Notes under the pieces: generated by a model
Seen by the model: the letters and a program-made list of their open reading frames with translations, nothing else
The model's database searches: none
Told to the model about the DNA's origin: nothing
Made by a program: the position numbers and the translations under genes
Assembly (NCBI RefSeq): GCF_013087515.1
Contig: NZ_JABFCN010000001.1
Location: 1-64,000 of the forward strand
Direction: 5' to 3'
Source: Rhizobium sophorae
GTDB lineage: Bacteria; Pseudomonadota; Alphaproteobacteria; Rhizobiales; Rhizobiaceae
DNA: 64,000 bases
Shown: positions 17,578-25,671 of the stretch, piece by piece
How the letters are laid out: each line of letters opens with the position of its first letter
How positions within the stretch are numbered: the stretch's first letter is position 1

Positions 17578-19060
17578 CGAAACGCCCCTCTTTCAATTCT
17601 GCGCCTGTGTTGACCGCGCCCTTCAGCCGCGGCGGAAACTCGACAGTCGCGCCATGGCCGGCGTCTTCGGCGTGCTGAGCACCCGAGCCGTCCACCGCGA
17701 TCTCGATGGTGATGATCGTGCCTTCGCCCGGCTGGCTGGCGATGGCGAAATACCCGCCATGCAGCGCTACCAGCCCCTTGACCAGGGACAGACCGAGGCC
17801 GGAGCCTTCGAACCGGCGGGTGTAATCATTCTGGATCTGAACGAAGGGCTGGCCGAGCAATGCCAGCTTGTCGGCCGGGATGCCGATGCCGGTGTCGCTG
17901 ACCGTCAGCTTGAGGATGCCGTCGCGCGCTGCCGCATCGACCGAGACGACGCCGCCGGCCTCGGTGAACTTTATGGCATTGCCGACGAGATTGATGAGGA
18001 TCTGCTGGATGGCGCGCTGATCGGCGACGACCTCGCCGACGCCGCGCTGAATACGGCTCGTCAACGTGAGGCCCTTGGTCTTCGCCTGCAATGCCAGCAT
18101 CGATTCGCAGGATTTGACGGAGCTCGATATGTCGAAGGCTTCGAGGATCAGCTCGTAGCGGCCGGCTTCGATCTTGCTCATATCGAGCATGGTGTTGACG
18201 ACGGACAGCAGATGCGCGCCGGATTCGCGAACCAGGCCGACATATTCGCGCTGACGGTCGTTTTCGAACTTGCCGAAATATTCGCCGATCAGGATATCGG
18301 AAAAACCGAGAATAGCGTTCAGCGGCGTGCGCAGCTCATGGCTGACGGCGGCGAGGAAGCGCGACTTGGCGTCGTTTGCCGATTCGGCATCCGCCGCGCG
18401 ATTCTGGGCTTCGTCACGCAACTGCTGCTCGACGGAGACGTCGCGCAGCTGGGCAATGATGGCGGCAAGTTCGCCGTCGGCATCGCGCCGGGCCGTCATG
18501 TCCATTCTCAGATAGGCGAACTGGCGTTGATCACGCGAGACCGAGGGCCGGTCGAGGCGCAGGTCGACGCTCTGAGCATCCTCGCCCCGGCGCAGGCCAT
18601 CGAGCGCCTGCAGGAAAAGGATGCGGTCGGAGACATGCACCTGCTCAAGGAAGCCCCTGCCCTTCGGATCGCGCATCCAGGCGAGGAAATCGCGCCGGTC
18701 GCGACCGCCGACGGTCGCCACACTGCCATGCGGGTCGAGGAAGAAGACGAGGCCCGGGGTGGCGGCAAGGAAGAAATCCTCGGCCGACTGCGTGGCGATA
18801 CCGGCAGACGAACCCTGACGGGCTAGCGCGATGCTGCCGACGGCGGAAAAGAGAAAGGCGGCGCAGACCATGGCGACACCTGCCGGCAGCGCCACGGCCG
18901 GACTGGTGACCGCCGAAAGGCCGATAGGAGCGGCAACGAGAGCAGCCGACGAGAGCAGCACGAGGCGGCGCAAGATCGCAAGCTCGCGTTGGCGCACGGC
19001 TTCACCGCCGCCCGTCCGGGAGAGCCAGCTTGTCGCTGCCCGGTCTACGAGGGCCGTCAT
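17549..19060 (-). CDS. PAS-domain sensor histidine kinase
   Basis: 503-aa inner-membrane kinase. Two membrane helices (about 31-50 and 55-80) are followed by a PAS domain (about 95-210), a HisKA domain with phospho-acceptor His241 in SHELRTPLN, and an HATPase domain with NLVGNAIKFTEAGG, DTGIGIP and GSGLGLSLVKG. The dimerisation region resembles the PleC/DivJ/PdhS kinase group of alphaproteobacteria, but I cannot assign an orthologue. It is coupled to the peptidoglycan-binding protein and has no response regulator nearby. The start at 19060 is uncertain; the frame extends 23 codons upstream. Confidence 0.88.
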   Translation of the reverse strand: MTALVDRAATSWLSRTGGGEAVRQRELAILRRLVLLSSAALVAAPIGLSAVTSPAVALPAGVAMVCAAFLFSAVGSIALARQGSSAGIATQSAEDFFLAATPGLVFFLDPHGSVATVGGRDRRDFLAWMRDPKGRGFLEQVHVSDRILFLQALDGLRRGEDAQSVDLRLDRPSVSRDQRQFAYLRMDMTARRDADGELAAIIAQLRDVSVEQQLRDEAQNRAADAESANDAKSRFLAAVSHELRTPLNAILGFSDILIGEYFGKFENDRQREYVGLVRESGAHLLSVVNTMLDMSKIEAGRYELILEAFDISSSVKSCESMLALQAKTKGLTLTSRIQRGVGEVVADQRAIQQILINLVGNAIKFTEAGGVVSVDAAARDGILKLTVSDTGIGIPADKLALLGQPFVQIQNDYTRRFEGSGLGLSLVKGLVALHGGYFAIASQPGEGTIITIEIAVDGSGAQHAEDAGHGATVEFPPRLKGAVNTGAELKEGRFDGRAQAKIA

Positions 19061-19542
19061 CCAGCCGCCAATGTTACTCAATACACGCACGCAATACCCG
19101 CCCAAAAGGCTGTCTGTCGATCCGGACAATAGGCCTTGGCGACTTAAAGAAAGGATAAGGCAAAAGCGATGTTCACAGCCTGAAACGGCTGAAATTCTCG
19201 TTTTGAAGCATCTGGAAGGCTCTTTGCCTTTTGTGGTTAATAGGGGGTAAGCGACGGATTTTCCTCATATTTCAGCATTGCGTTAACTCCTGTGGCAAGG
19301 CGAGCCGGCAAAAGTCCTGCAATTGCAAGCAGGTGCTGCCCTGATGCTTAACGGCGATCGCTCGCATTCGACTAAAATGCGGCTCAAATGCTGTTCGCTA
19401 AAATTTGAACTAAATTTGCCGCAAATGCGCGTGAGTTTCGAAAAGCGGCATTCGCAACTTGGCGGTAGGGTGAAAACACACCGGACAACCGGCCTGATTC
19501 GGCAACAAGAACCGGACGGGGAAAACAGGATGGGCGACGACA
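19061..19542. other. Divergent promoter region without a gene
   Basis: 482 bases between the minus-strand kinase and plus-strand DUF5330 gene. The part 19180-19280 is AT-rich with several TTAA tetramers but no clean CtrA site (TTAA-N7-TTAA). I see no repeat and no supported gene. Confidence 0.45.
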
Positions 19543-20037
19543 ATGTGGTTTCTGATCAAAGGATCCTTCTGGTTTGGCCTCGTGCTCGTGCTTCTTTCCG
19601 TCTTCGGCCCGGAGAGTTCCGACAAGCTCGCCAACGGCCCGCAATTGCAACTGTCCGACGCGTTCACGGCGGCAAGCGGCGCCTATGACTATTTGACCGG
19701 CATGTGCTCGGAGAAGCCCGAGGTCTGCGTCAAGGGCACGGAGACCCTGACCGCACTTGGCTACCGGGCGCGTGAAGGCGCCCGCGTTGCCTACGAACTT
19801 CTCGACAGCCAGTTCACGGATGAGGCGCCTGCGACCGCAAGGCCTGCCGAACCGCAGATGCCGGTGGCGCTCAATATGCCTTCCCTCGCCACGCCGGCCG
19901 TCCAGGAAAAGGTACGCGAGGCCAAGGCTGCGCTCAACCAGCCGATGCCTTACCGTCCACCGGTCGAGGACGATGCCTCTCCTGAGACGGTGGTGACCGG
20001 CGCTATTCCGCTGCCGACACCGAAGCCGGCGACCTGA
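19543..20037 (+). CDS. DUF5330 domain protein
   Basis: 164 aa. An N-terminal hydrophobic helix (MWFLIKGSFWFGLVLVLLSV) acts as anchor or signal. A short periplasmic domain with two cysteines follows (TGMCSEKPEVCVKG), then a Pro-rich tail ending IPLPTPKPAT. The pattern matches DUF5330 proteins of rhizobia; function unknown. A Rho-independent terminator follows 90 bases downstream, so it is probably a single-gene unit. Confidence 0.8.
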   Translation: MWFLIKGSFWFGLVLVLLSVFGPESSDKLANGPQLQLSDAFTAASGAYDYLTGMCSEKPEVCVKGTETLTALGYRAREGARVAYELLDSQFTDEAPATARPAEPQMPVALNMPSLATPAVQEKVREAKAALNQPMPYRPPVEDDASPETVVTGAIPLPTPKPAT

Positions 20038-20125
20038 CCCTCAACCAGCTTGCATCGGTGGTCCGCATGACGCGGAGATGCCCCATGCCTGACGTGCCTG
20101 CCCTGTTTAATTCAGCATATTGCTG

Positions 20126-20159
20126 CGCCGTGAGGATGCCCATCCCTCACGGCGTTTTT
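20126..20159 (+). terminator. Rho-independent terminator
   Basis: A 10-bp stem CGCCGTGAGG/CCTCACGGCG with a 9-base loop is followed by TTTTT. It ends the DUF5330 transcript. Confidence 0.85.
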
Positions 20160-20161
20160 CT

Positions 20162-20382
20162 ATCTCAGTTTACGCAATTCCGGCAAAACCGCTTCGTGCA
20201 TCGCCTGGAAGTGTTCGGTCTTTTGTTTACGCAATTCCGGACGGAAAACCGCTTCACACTTTTCCTGGAATTGCTTTAGCGGTTCAAATCTGCCGGTCTT
20301 TCACCTATATGCAGTCTTAGAGCATTTCCTGACGCATTCCGGACGCAAAACCGCTGCGCACTTTTGCTGGAACTGCTTTAAC
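20162..20382. repeat. Three tandem RIME-like repeats, type B
   Basis: Copies at about 20174-20215 (degenerate), 20231-20274 and 20334-20376. The second has GCAATTCC/GGAATTGC outer arms, GGAAAA/TTTTCC inner arms and loop ccgcttcacac. The third has GCAAAA/TTTTGC inner arms and an AGAGCATTTCC lead-in. They fill the gap between DUF5330 and sufE. Confidence 0.8.
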
Positions 20383-20398
20383 AGTGAAAGGCTTCTCC

Positions 20399-20821
20399 AT
20401 GGCATCCCTCGACCAGATCATCGACGACTTCGCTTTCCTGGACGATTGGGAAGACCGCTACCGCTATGTCATCGAACTCGGCAAAGCGCTGCCCGATTTG
20501 GCCGAGGAGAAGCGCACTTCGGAAAACAAGGTGATGGGCTGCGCCAGCCAGGTCTGGCTGGTGACGCATACGACGGGCGATGCCGACAATCCCGTCATGA
20601 GCTTCGAGGGTGATTCCGACGCCCATATCGTACGCGGCCTCGTGGCCATCGTGCTTGCCACCTATTCCGGTAAGACCGCATCCGAGATCGCCGGGCTCGA
20701 TGCCTTCGAGATATTCTCGAAGATCGGCTTGGTGGAAAACCTGTCGTCACAGCGCTCGAACGGACTTCGCTCGATGGTGAACAGGATCCGCGAAGAGGCA
20801 AGAGTTCGCGCCGTGGCTTGA
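20399..20821 (+). CDS. sufE: SufE family cysteine desulfurase acceptor
   Basis: 140-aa protein that takes sulfur from the SufS desulfurase for Fe-S cluster assembly in the cytoplasm. It has the SufE fold signature (IIDDFAFLDDWEDRYRYVIE), the active Cys48 in NKVMGCASQVWL, and a C-terminal LSSQRSNGLRSMVNRI helix. AAAGG lies 8 bases before the ATG; a GTG 15 bases earlier is less likely because it overlaps that site. No other suf genes are nearby. Symbol by family. Confidence 0.9.
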   Translation: MASLDQIIDDFAFLDDWEDRYRYVIELGKALPDLAEEKRTSENKVMGCASQVWLVTHTTGDADNPVMSFEGDSDAHIVRGLVAIVLATYSGKTASEIAGLDAFEIFSKIGLVENLSSQRSNGLRSMVNRIREEARVRAVA

Positions 20822-21199
20822 ACGTGACGATGGCGGATGGGCTTTCAGAGCCACAGCCGATCGATTCGGCCAGCGCCTGCCTCGGCACATCGAATACATT
20901 AACACTTGCTGATAGTATAGGAATACATTCTAAGCCTGTCGGCAAAGCATAAGACAGGGTTGCCCACACTATCTTGGCGACCGTCCGAATCAGCTGCGAA
21001 GGCTTGGAATGCCAGGGCGGATCAGCTTTTGATAGAAACGCAGAACCGCTCCCACCTCGCGTTTTAGGCAACTCCTGAGAAAACCTCTTCGCACTTTTCC
21101 TGGAAAGGCTCCAGCGAGATTATTTTCCTCGCCTTGAAAAGGCACACAAAAAAGCCGGGCACAAGACCCGGCTTTTTTCGTCGATGCCTTTGAAAAAGC
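20822..21199. other. Intergenic region between sufE and rosR
   Basis: 378 bases. The nonamer gaatacatt occurs twice (20893 and 20922, 29 bases apart). A degenerate type B repeat lies at 21068-21110 and a strong bidirectional terminator at 21148-21178. No gene supported. Confidence 0.5.
21148..21178. terminator. Bidirectional terminator after rosR
   Basis: A perfect 12-bp stem AAAAAAGCCGGG/CCCGGCTTTTTT with a 7-base loop gives a T-run on either strand. It ends rosR on the minus strand and any read-through from sufE on the plus strand. Confidence 0.9.
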
Positions 21200-21631
21200 T
21201 CAGCCGCGGCCGCGCTTGCGGCGCTGCCCGAGACCCATCTCCTTTGCCAGGCGCGAACGCGCTTCAGCATAAGCGGGCGCCACCATCGGGTAATCGGTCG
21301 GCAGGTCCCACTTCTCGCGGTATTCTTCCGGCGAGAGGCTGTGATGCGTCATTAGGTGACGCTTGAGGGATTTGAAGTTGCCGCCGCATTCCAAACACGT
21401 GATCTGCTCGTCCTGTACGGACTTGCGGACAGAAACTGCAGGCTTCTGCTTTTCGACGATCGCCGCAGCAGGCTGCGGTACGGACGTGTTGCTCAGTGCC
21501 GAATGCACGTCGGAAATCAGATTGGCCAGGTCGCTGACCGGTACAACATGGTTGCTGACATAAGCCGCGACGATGTCGGCGGTCAGTTCCACAAGCAGCT
21601 CCGGCGCATTGCCGGTCGCTATATCCGTCAT
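21200..21631 (-). CDS. rosR: RosR/MucR family zinc-finger regulator
   Basis: 143 aa, the length I recall for R. leguminosarum RosR, beginning [20 protein letters not shown]. The prokaryotic C2H2-type finger has Cys79 and Cys82, His92 and His96 ([19 protein letters not shown]). Then come [13 protein letters not shown] and the basic tail QRRKRGRG. Members regulate exopolysaccharide synthesis, motility and symbiotic genes and repress themselves. AGGAG lies 8 bases before the ATG. The long upstream region is a likely autoregulatory site. Confidence 0.92.
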   Translation of the reverse strand: MTDIATGNAPELLVELTADIVAAYVSNHVVPVSDLANLISDVHSALSNTSVPQPAAAIVEKQKPAVSVRKSVQDEQITCLECGGNFKSLKRHLMTHHSLSPEEYREKWDLPTDYPMVAPAYAEARSRLAKEMGLGQRRKRGRG

Positions 21632-22070
21632 ATTCTTTCTCCTGTTAGCATGCTCAAACGGTCTTTGACTGACACGCCAAAGACCCGCCTCGTAGAAGCG
21701 AACAGCAAAAGCACAGGAAGCGACCTTCTGTTTCGAAAAACGCGAAATCCACCCCTAGATTCCGAAGAGCGTGACCTGTTCTTATACTGCCTGACTGGAA
21801 ACCACTACGTCATGCCCCAGGCGATGGCCTCAGTTTAGACATTAAAAATCAAAACTGAGGGACTTGGAAGCAGTACGATTGCAATTCACAATCAGAACTC
21901 TACTTGCATTTTCAAATACCATCGTTTGGTCGAAAGGCCAATTATTATTTGTCGTTTTTCTTGAGAAAAAATGACAGATGAAGAATTGAGGGGCTCTTCG
22001 GCAAGCTTTACTCACAGCTTCCTGTGCATAAGTTTTGCATAAATCTGGTAAAGTCGCGAACAGCATAGGC
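21632..22070. other. Long AT-rich region upstream of rosR
   Basis: 439 bases. It includes a 9-bp inverted repeat CCTCAGTTT/AAACTGAGG at 21828-21836 and 21852-21860, and a clearly AT-rich stretch at 21840-22050. RosR/MucR proteins bind AT-rich sites in such leaders, so this is a plausible control region. It also contains the 3' end of the Mrp operon transcript. No gene supported. Confidence 0.5.
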
Positions 22071-22403
22071 TCAACGATCCCTGATATCGTCACGGACCGA
22101 GAGCGCACCGAGATCATATCCCGAACGATGGGCAGCTCTGGCAAGCAGGTGAGCAGACACCGGCGCCGTCAGCAGGAAGAAGACGAAACCGGCAATGGCG
22201 CGGGCGAGAATCGCCGGCTCCTCTGAATAGAGGCCGGCGGCAAGGAGCAACAGGCCGGAGCCAACAGTCCCCGCCTTCGAGGCCGAATGCATGCGCGTAT
22301 AAAGATCGGGCAGCCGGACCAGGCCGATCGCCGCCGCAAGCGCAAAGAGCGCACCGACGGTCAAAAGCAGGGCGGTGACGGTAGCAACGATATAATCGAT
22401 CAT
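22071..22403 (-). CDS. mnhG: Mrp-type antiporter subunit G
   Basis: 110-aa membrane protein with three helices. It has [20 protein letters not shown], the conserved loop of MnhG/PhaG. Last gene of the operon; its ATG overlaps the stop of subunit F by 4 bases. Part of the hetero-oligomeric Na+(K+)/H+ antiporter of the inner membrane. Confidence 0.9.
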   Translation of the reverse strand: MIDYIVATVTALLLTVGALFALAAAIGLVRLPDLYTRMHSASKAGTVGSGLLLLAAGLYSEEPAILARAIAGFVFFLLTAPVSAHLLARAAHRSGYDLGALSVRDDIRDR

Positions 22404-22753
22404 CGCTTTTTCCCCCCTGCCCGGCGCTTTTGCGTGTTGCCATTTGCCGCAGCGGCGGGCGGCTTCGATTTGATGTTGCCGCGCGACAGCACAAATCGGG
22501 CGAAGGCGACGGTCGCCAGGAAACCGACGAGGCCGAGCGAGATGGCGATATCGATATAGAGCGAAAACCTGGTCTTGACCGCGATGACGGCGATGAAGCC
22601 AATGGCGATGCCGGTCAGCATGTCGAGGGCGAGGATCCGGTCCGGCAATGTCGGGCCGGCAACGACACGCCAGACGCTCAGAATCAACGCCAGGCCGAGG
22701 ATGACGAGTGCGGCCGAGGATGCGACCGCGACGATGGCGGCAGGTGTGATCAC
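22400..22753 (-). CDS. mnhF: Mrp-type antiporter subunit F
   Basis: 117 aa with three helices. It carries the MnhF/PhaF signature [20 protein letters not shown] and a basic tail ending RRAGGKKR. It overlaps subunits E and G by 4 bases each (ATGA type), so translation is coupled. Confidence 0.9.
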   Translation of the reverse strand: MITPAAIVAVASSAALVILGLALILSVWRVVAGPTLPDRILALDMLTGIAIGFIAVIAVKTRFSLYIDIAISLGLVGFLATVAFARFVLSRGNIKSKPPAAAANGNTQKRRAGGKKR

Positions 22754-23223
22754 CGGAAGGCCTCCATGATCTTGCGTTCGAAACCGTTGGCGATATCACG
22801 CTTGGTGGTCTCGGGATCGGAACAATCGAGCGCGTGGACATAGAGCGTGCGGCGATCGGGCGAGACGTCGACCGACAGCGTGCCGGGTGTCAGCGTGATG
22901 AGGTTTGCGAGCAAAGTGATTTCGAAATCGCTCGTTACCGTCAACTGGAAGGCGAAGATGCCGGGCTTCAGCTTCATATCGGGCGAGAGGACGGTGACCG
23001 TAACCTTCCAGGCCGACAGCGACAATTCCTTGAGGAACAGAGCGGCGAGCGAGAGCAATGGGAGAACGCGGGGGATATGCCCCTTGCCGCCGAAGGATTC
23101 GCGGATGATGACCAGCGCCAAGGCCCCGAGCAGCAAGCCGAGGACGAGATTGTGCAGCGAGGCGCTGCCGGTAACGGCGACCCAGGCAATGGCAAGCAAC
23201 AGGTTGAAGAGGAAGAAGATCAC
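22750..23223 (-). CDS. mnhE: Mrp-type antiporter subunit E
   Basis: 157 aa. Two N-terminal helices are followed by a cytoplasmic domain with the MnhE/PhaE pattern [20 protein letters not shown], then YVHALDC. It starts at GTG 23223, overlapping the subunit D stop by 4 bases; the open frame runs far upstream but without E-like sequence. Confidence 0.9.
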   Translation of the reverse strand: MIFFLFNLLLAIAWVAVTGSASLHNLVLGLLLGALALVIIRESFGGKGHIPRVLPLLSLAALFLKELSLSAWKVTVTVLSPDMKLKPGIFAFQLTVTSDFEITLLANLITLTPGTLSVDVSPDRRTLYVHALDCSDPETTKRDIANGFERKIMEAFR

Positions 23224-24803
23224 GGCGCGCCTCCTTCCGGGAAGACCGAATGAAGATAGGCCTGGGGATGGGCCAGGCCGGCGGCGGCCGATTGCGACAG
23301 CGCCAGCAACTGTTCCGGCAGGATGCCAAAACCGACGACCAGCGCTGTCAGTGCCGCGAGCGGCAGGCCCGTGCGCCACCTGGCACCGGGAGACCTCAGG
23401 GCTGTCGACGCCAAAGCTATCGGCGTCGGGGCTATCGGAGCCGGGCGCCAATAGGCGAGCAGGAAGAGACGGCCGAAGGCAATGGTCGTCAGAAAGCCGC
23501 CGAGGAGGATTGAGGCCGCCAACCACCAGGCACCGAGATCGAACGAGGCCTTGACGAGAATGACTTTCGGCCAGAAGCCGGAAAAGGGCGGCAGGCCGCA
23601 GGCGGCAAGGAAGAGCGCGAGGGAGAGCGCGGCGAAGCCGCCGCTTTGCCTGTAGAGCCCGCCGAGGGCCGACAGTGAAAAGCCGCCGCCGCGCCGGGCG
23701 ATCTCGCCGGCGGCAAGATAAAGTGCGGTCATCAGCACCATGGAATGAAGCGCGTAGAATACCGCGCCGCTGATGCCGCCAAGGCCGCCGAGCGCGACGC
23801 CGGCGAGCATGTTGCCGATGCCCGATATGACGACATAGCCGAACAGCCTGCGGATATCGTTTTCGGCGAGCGCGCCGAGAGCGCCGACGAGAATGGTCGC
23901 GGCGGCGGCAAGCGCGATCACCGGGCTCAATTCCTGGCGCTCCATCGGCAACAGCATGACCATCACCCGGATCAGCGCGTAGATGCCCACCTTGGTGAGC
24001 AGGCCGGCAAACAGCGCGGAGACCACGATACGCGGCGTATGGTAGGCGGCGGGCAGCCAGAAATTGACCGGGAAGGCTGCCGCCTTCATGCCGAAGGCGA
24101 GCAGGAAGAGGCTTGCCAGCGTCATCAGCGGCGCCGTGCCGCGCAAATCCCCGGTTTTTGCAGCGATATCGGCCATATTGAGCGTGCCGAAGGCGGCATA
24201 GAGAATGCCGACGCCGACCAGAAACAGGGTCGTGGCAATCAGATTGAGCACCGCATATTTCAGCGCGCCGTCGATCTGCTCACGTTCGGAACCAAGGATG
24301 ATCAGCCCGAACGAGGAGATCAGCAGCACCTCGAACCAGACATAGAGATTGAAAATATCGCCGGTCAGAAAAGCGCCGGTGACGCCGGCCATCAGCAGCA
24401 TCAGCAGCGGGAAGAAGCCGTATCGGCGGCCGCTTTCGCCGATATCGGCCAGCGCATAGATGCCGCCGGCAAGCGCGGCAAGGGCCGCGGTGAAGGCCAT
24501 CAGCGCACCGAGGAGATCGACGGTGAAGGCGATGCCGAAAGGCGGCAGCCAGCGGCCCATGACCATGGTCAGCGGCCCGTCGGTCGCGACCTTGGCAAGC
24601 AGGGCGGCATCGATCAGCGCCAGCGCCGCAAGACCCGGAATAGCAAGCCAGGCCTGCAGACGGGGATAGGCGCGCAGCATCAGCAAGACGGCACCCAGCG
24701 TAATGCAGTGGGCGACCGGCAGGATGGCGAGCCAGTGACCGATCGGCACCGGAGCGGTGATCAGGGCGGCGGAGAGATCGACAGTAGAGGTGGGGGCGGC
24801 CAT
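23220..24803 (-). CDS. mnhD: Mrp-type antiporter subunit D
   Basis: 527-aa, 14-helix homologue of complex I subunits NuoL/M/N. The proton-translocating core includes FNLYVWFEVLLISSFGLII, KAAAFPVNFWLPAAYHTP and LLTKVGIYALIRV, with the conserved Glu in WFEV and Lys residues in helices. Forms the ion-translocating unit with subunit A. It is separated from subunit C by a 67-base gap. Confidence 0.93.
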   Translation of the reverse strand: MAAPTSTVDLSAALITAPVPIGHWLAILPVAHCITLGAVLLMLRAYPRLQAWLAIPGLAALALIDAALLAKVATDGPLTMVMGRWLPPFGIAFTVDLLGALMAFTAALAALAGGIYALADIGESGRRYGFFPLLMLLMAGVTGAFLTGDIFNLYVWFEVLLISSFGLIILGSEREQIDGALKYAVLNLIATTLFLVGVGILYAAFGTLNMADIAAKTGDLRGTAPLMTLASLFLLAFGMKAAAFPVNFWLPAAYHTPRIVVSALFAGLLTKVGIYALIRVMVMLLPMERQELSPVIALAAAATILVGALGALAENDIRRLFGYVVISGIGNMLAGVALGGLGGISGAVFYALHSMVLMTALYLAAGEIARRGGGFSLSALGGLYRQSGGFAALSLALFLAACGLPPFSGFWPKVILVKASFDLGAWWLAASILLGGFLTTIAFGRLFLLAYWRPAPIAPTPIALASTALRSPGARWRTGLPLAALTALVVGFGILPEQLLALSQSAAAGLAHPQAYLHSVFPEGGAP

Positions 24804-24870
24804 CAGATGGCGCCTCCAATATCACACGAGAGTGTTTGCCTTGGGGTGAGCATCCGCACAACCATCCGCC

Positions 24871-25251
24871 TCAATACCCCAGTGGCGGCAGCGGCCGGTC
24901 GTCGGGCTCGGCGACGCGCATGTCGCTGGTGTTGTCGGTGCCGAGGTCCTGATAGGCGCGGTAGGTCAACACCAGCAGGAAGGCGAGGAAGGAAAAGGAG
25001 ATGACGATGGCCGTCAGGATGAGGGCCTGCGGCAGCGGGTTGGCCGTGCCCGCGGGCAGACTGTCGAGACCCGCCGGGATGATCGGCGGCACCTCGCGCG
25101 TCAGCCGGCCGCCGGTAAAGAGCAGCAGGTTGACGGCGTTGCCGAGGATGGCAATACCGAGCATGATCCGGATCGAGAATTTCGACAGCATCAGATAGAT
25201 GGCGGCGGCAAAGAACAGGCCGACGAGGATCGCGAGAAGCGGCTCCATCAT
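24871..25251 (-). CDS. mnhC: Mrp-type antiporter subunit C
   Basis: 126 aa, three helices, homologous to Nuo[19 protein letters not shown] and [19 protein letters not shown] segments (here [15 protein letters not shown]) identify it. Overlaps subunit B by 4 bases. The C-terminus is a short hydrophilic tail ending DRPLPPLGY. Confidence 0.92.
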   Translation of the reverse strand: MMEPLLAILVGLFFAAAIYLMLSKFSIRIMLGIAILGNAVNLLLFTGGRLTREVPPIIPAGLDSLPAGTANPLPQALILTAIVISFSFLAFLLVLTYRAYQDLGTDNTSDMRVAEPDDRPLPPLGY

Positions 25252-25667
25252 TCCACCTCCTTTTCCTCGAGCGCCAGTGCGATCGAGGTGATGGCGCCGA
25301 GCACGACGAGATAGACGCCGACATCGAAAAGCAGGACGCTGGACAGCGGCACCTCGGCGCCGAAAAGCGTCGGATAGATCCAGAGGCCGGTCATGAAGGG
25401 AACGGCAAACAGGATGGAGAGAAGACCGGCCACGGTCGACAGAAGCAAGCCGAAGCCGGCAATCGACAGCGGATGGAAAAACAGCGCCCGGCGAACGGCG
25501 CCAACGCCGCGGGCAATGCCGTAGATCGCTAGTCCCGAGGCAGCGATCAGCCCGCCGATGAAGCCGCCGCCCGGCTCGTTATGGCCGCGCAGCAGCACGA
25601 AGACGGAAAAAAGCAGCATCAGCGCGGTGAGAAACGGGGCGGCGGTGCGGAAGATGAGGGTGTTCAC
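25248..25667 (-). CDS. mnhB: Mrp-type antiporter subunit B
   Basis: 139 aa, four helices, with the MnhB motif [15 protein letters not shown] chose the GTG at 25667, preceded by GAGGG and starting 4 bases after the subunit A stop; a start 12 codons earlier would overlap A. A and B are separate genes here, the seven-gene (group 1) arrangement, unlike the fused A/B of S. meliloti Pha1. Confidence 0.9.
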   Translation of the reverse strand: MNTLIFRTAAPFLTALMLLFSVFVLLRGHNEPGGGFIGGLIAASGLAIYGIARGVGAVRRALFFHPLSIAGFGLLLSTVAGLLSILFAVPFMTGLWIYPTLFGAEVPLSSVLLFDVGVYLVVLGAITSIALALEEKEVE

Positions 25668-25671
25668 GCGC

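Noticed and set aside
19225..19260. CtrA-like site (TTAA-N7-TTAA) upstream of DUF5330
   Set aside because: Only one half is intact; the second half differs at two or more positions.
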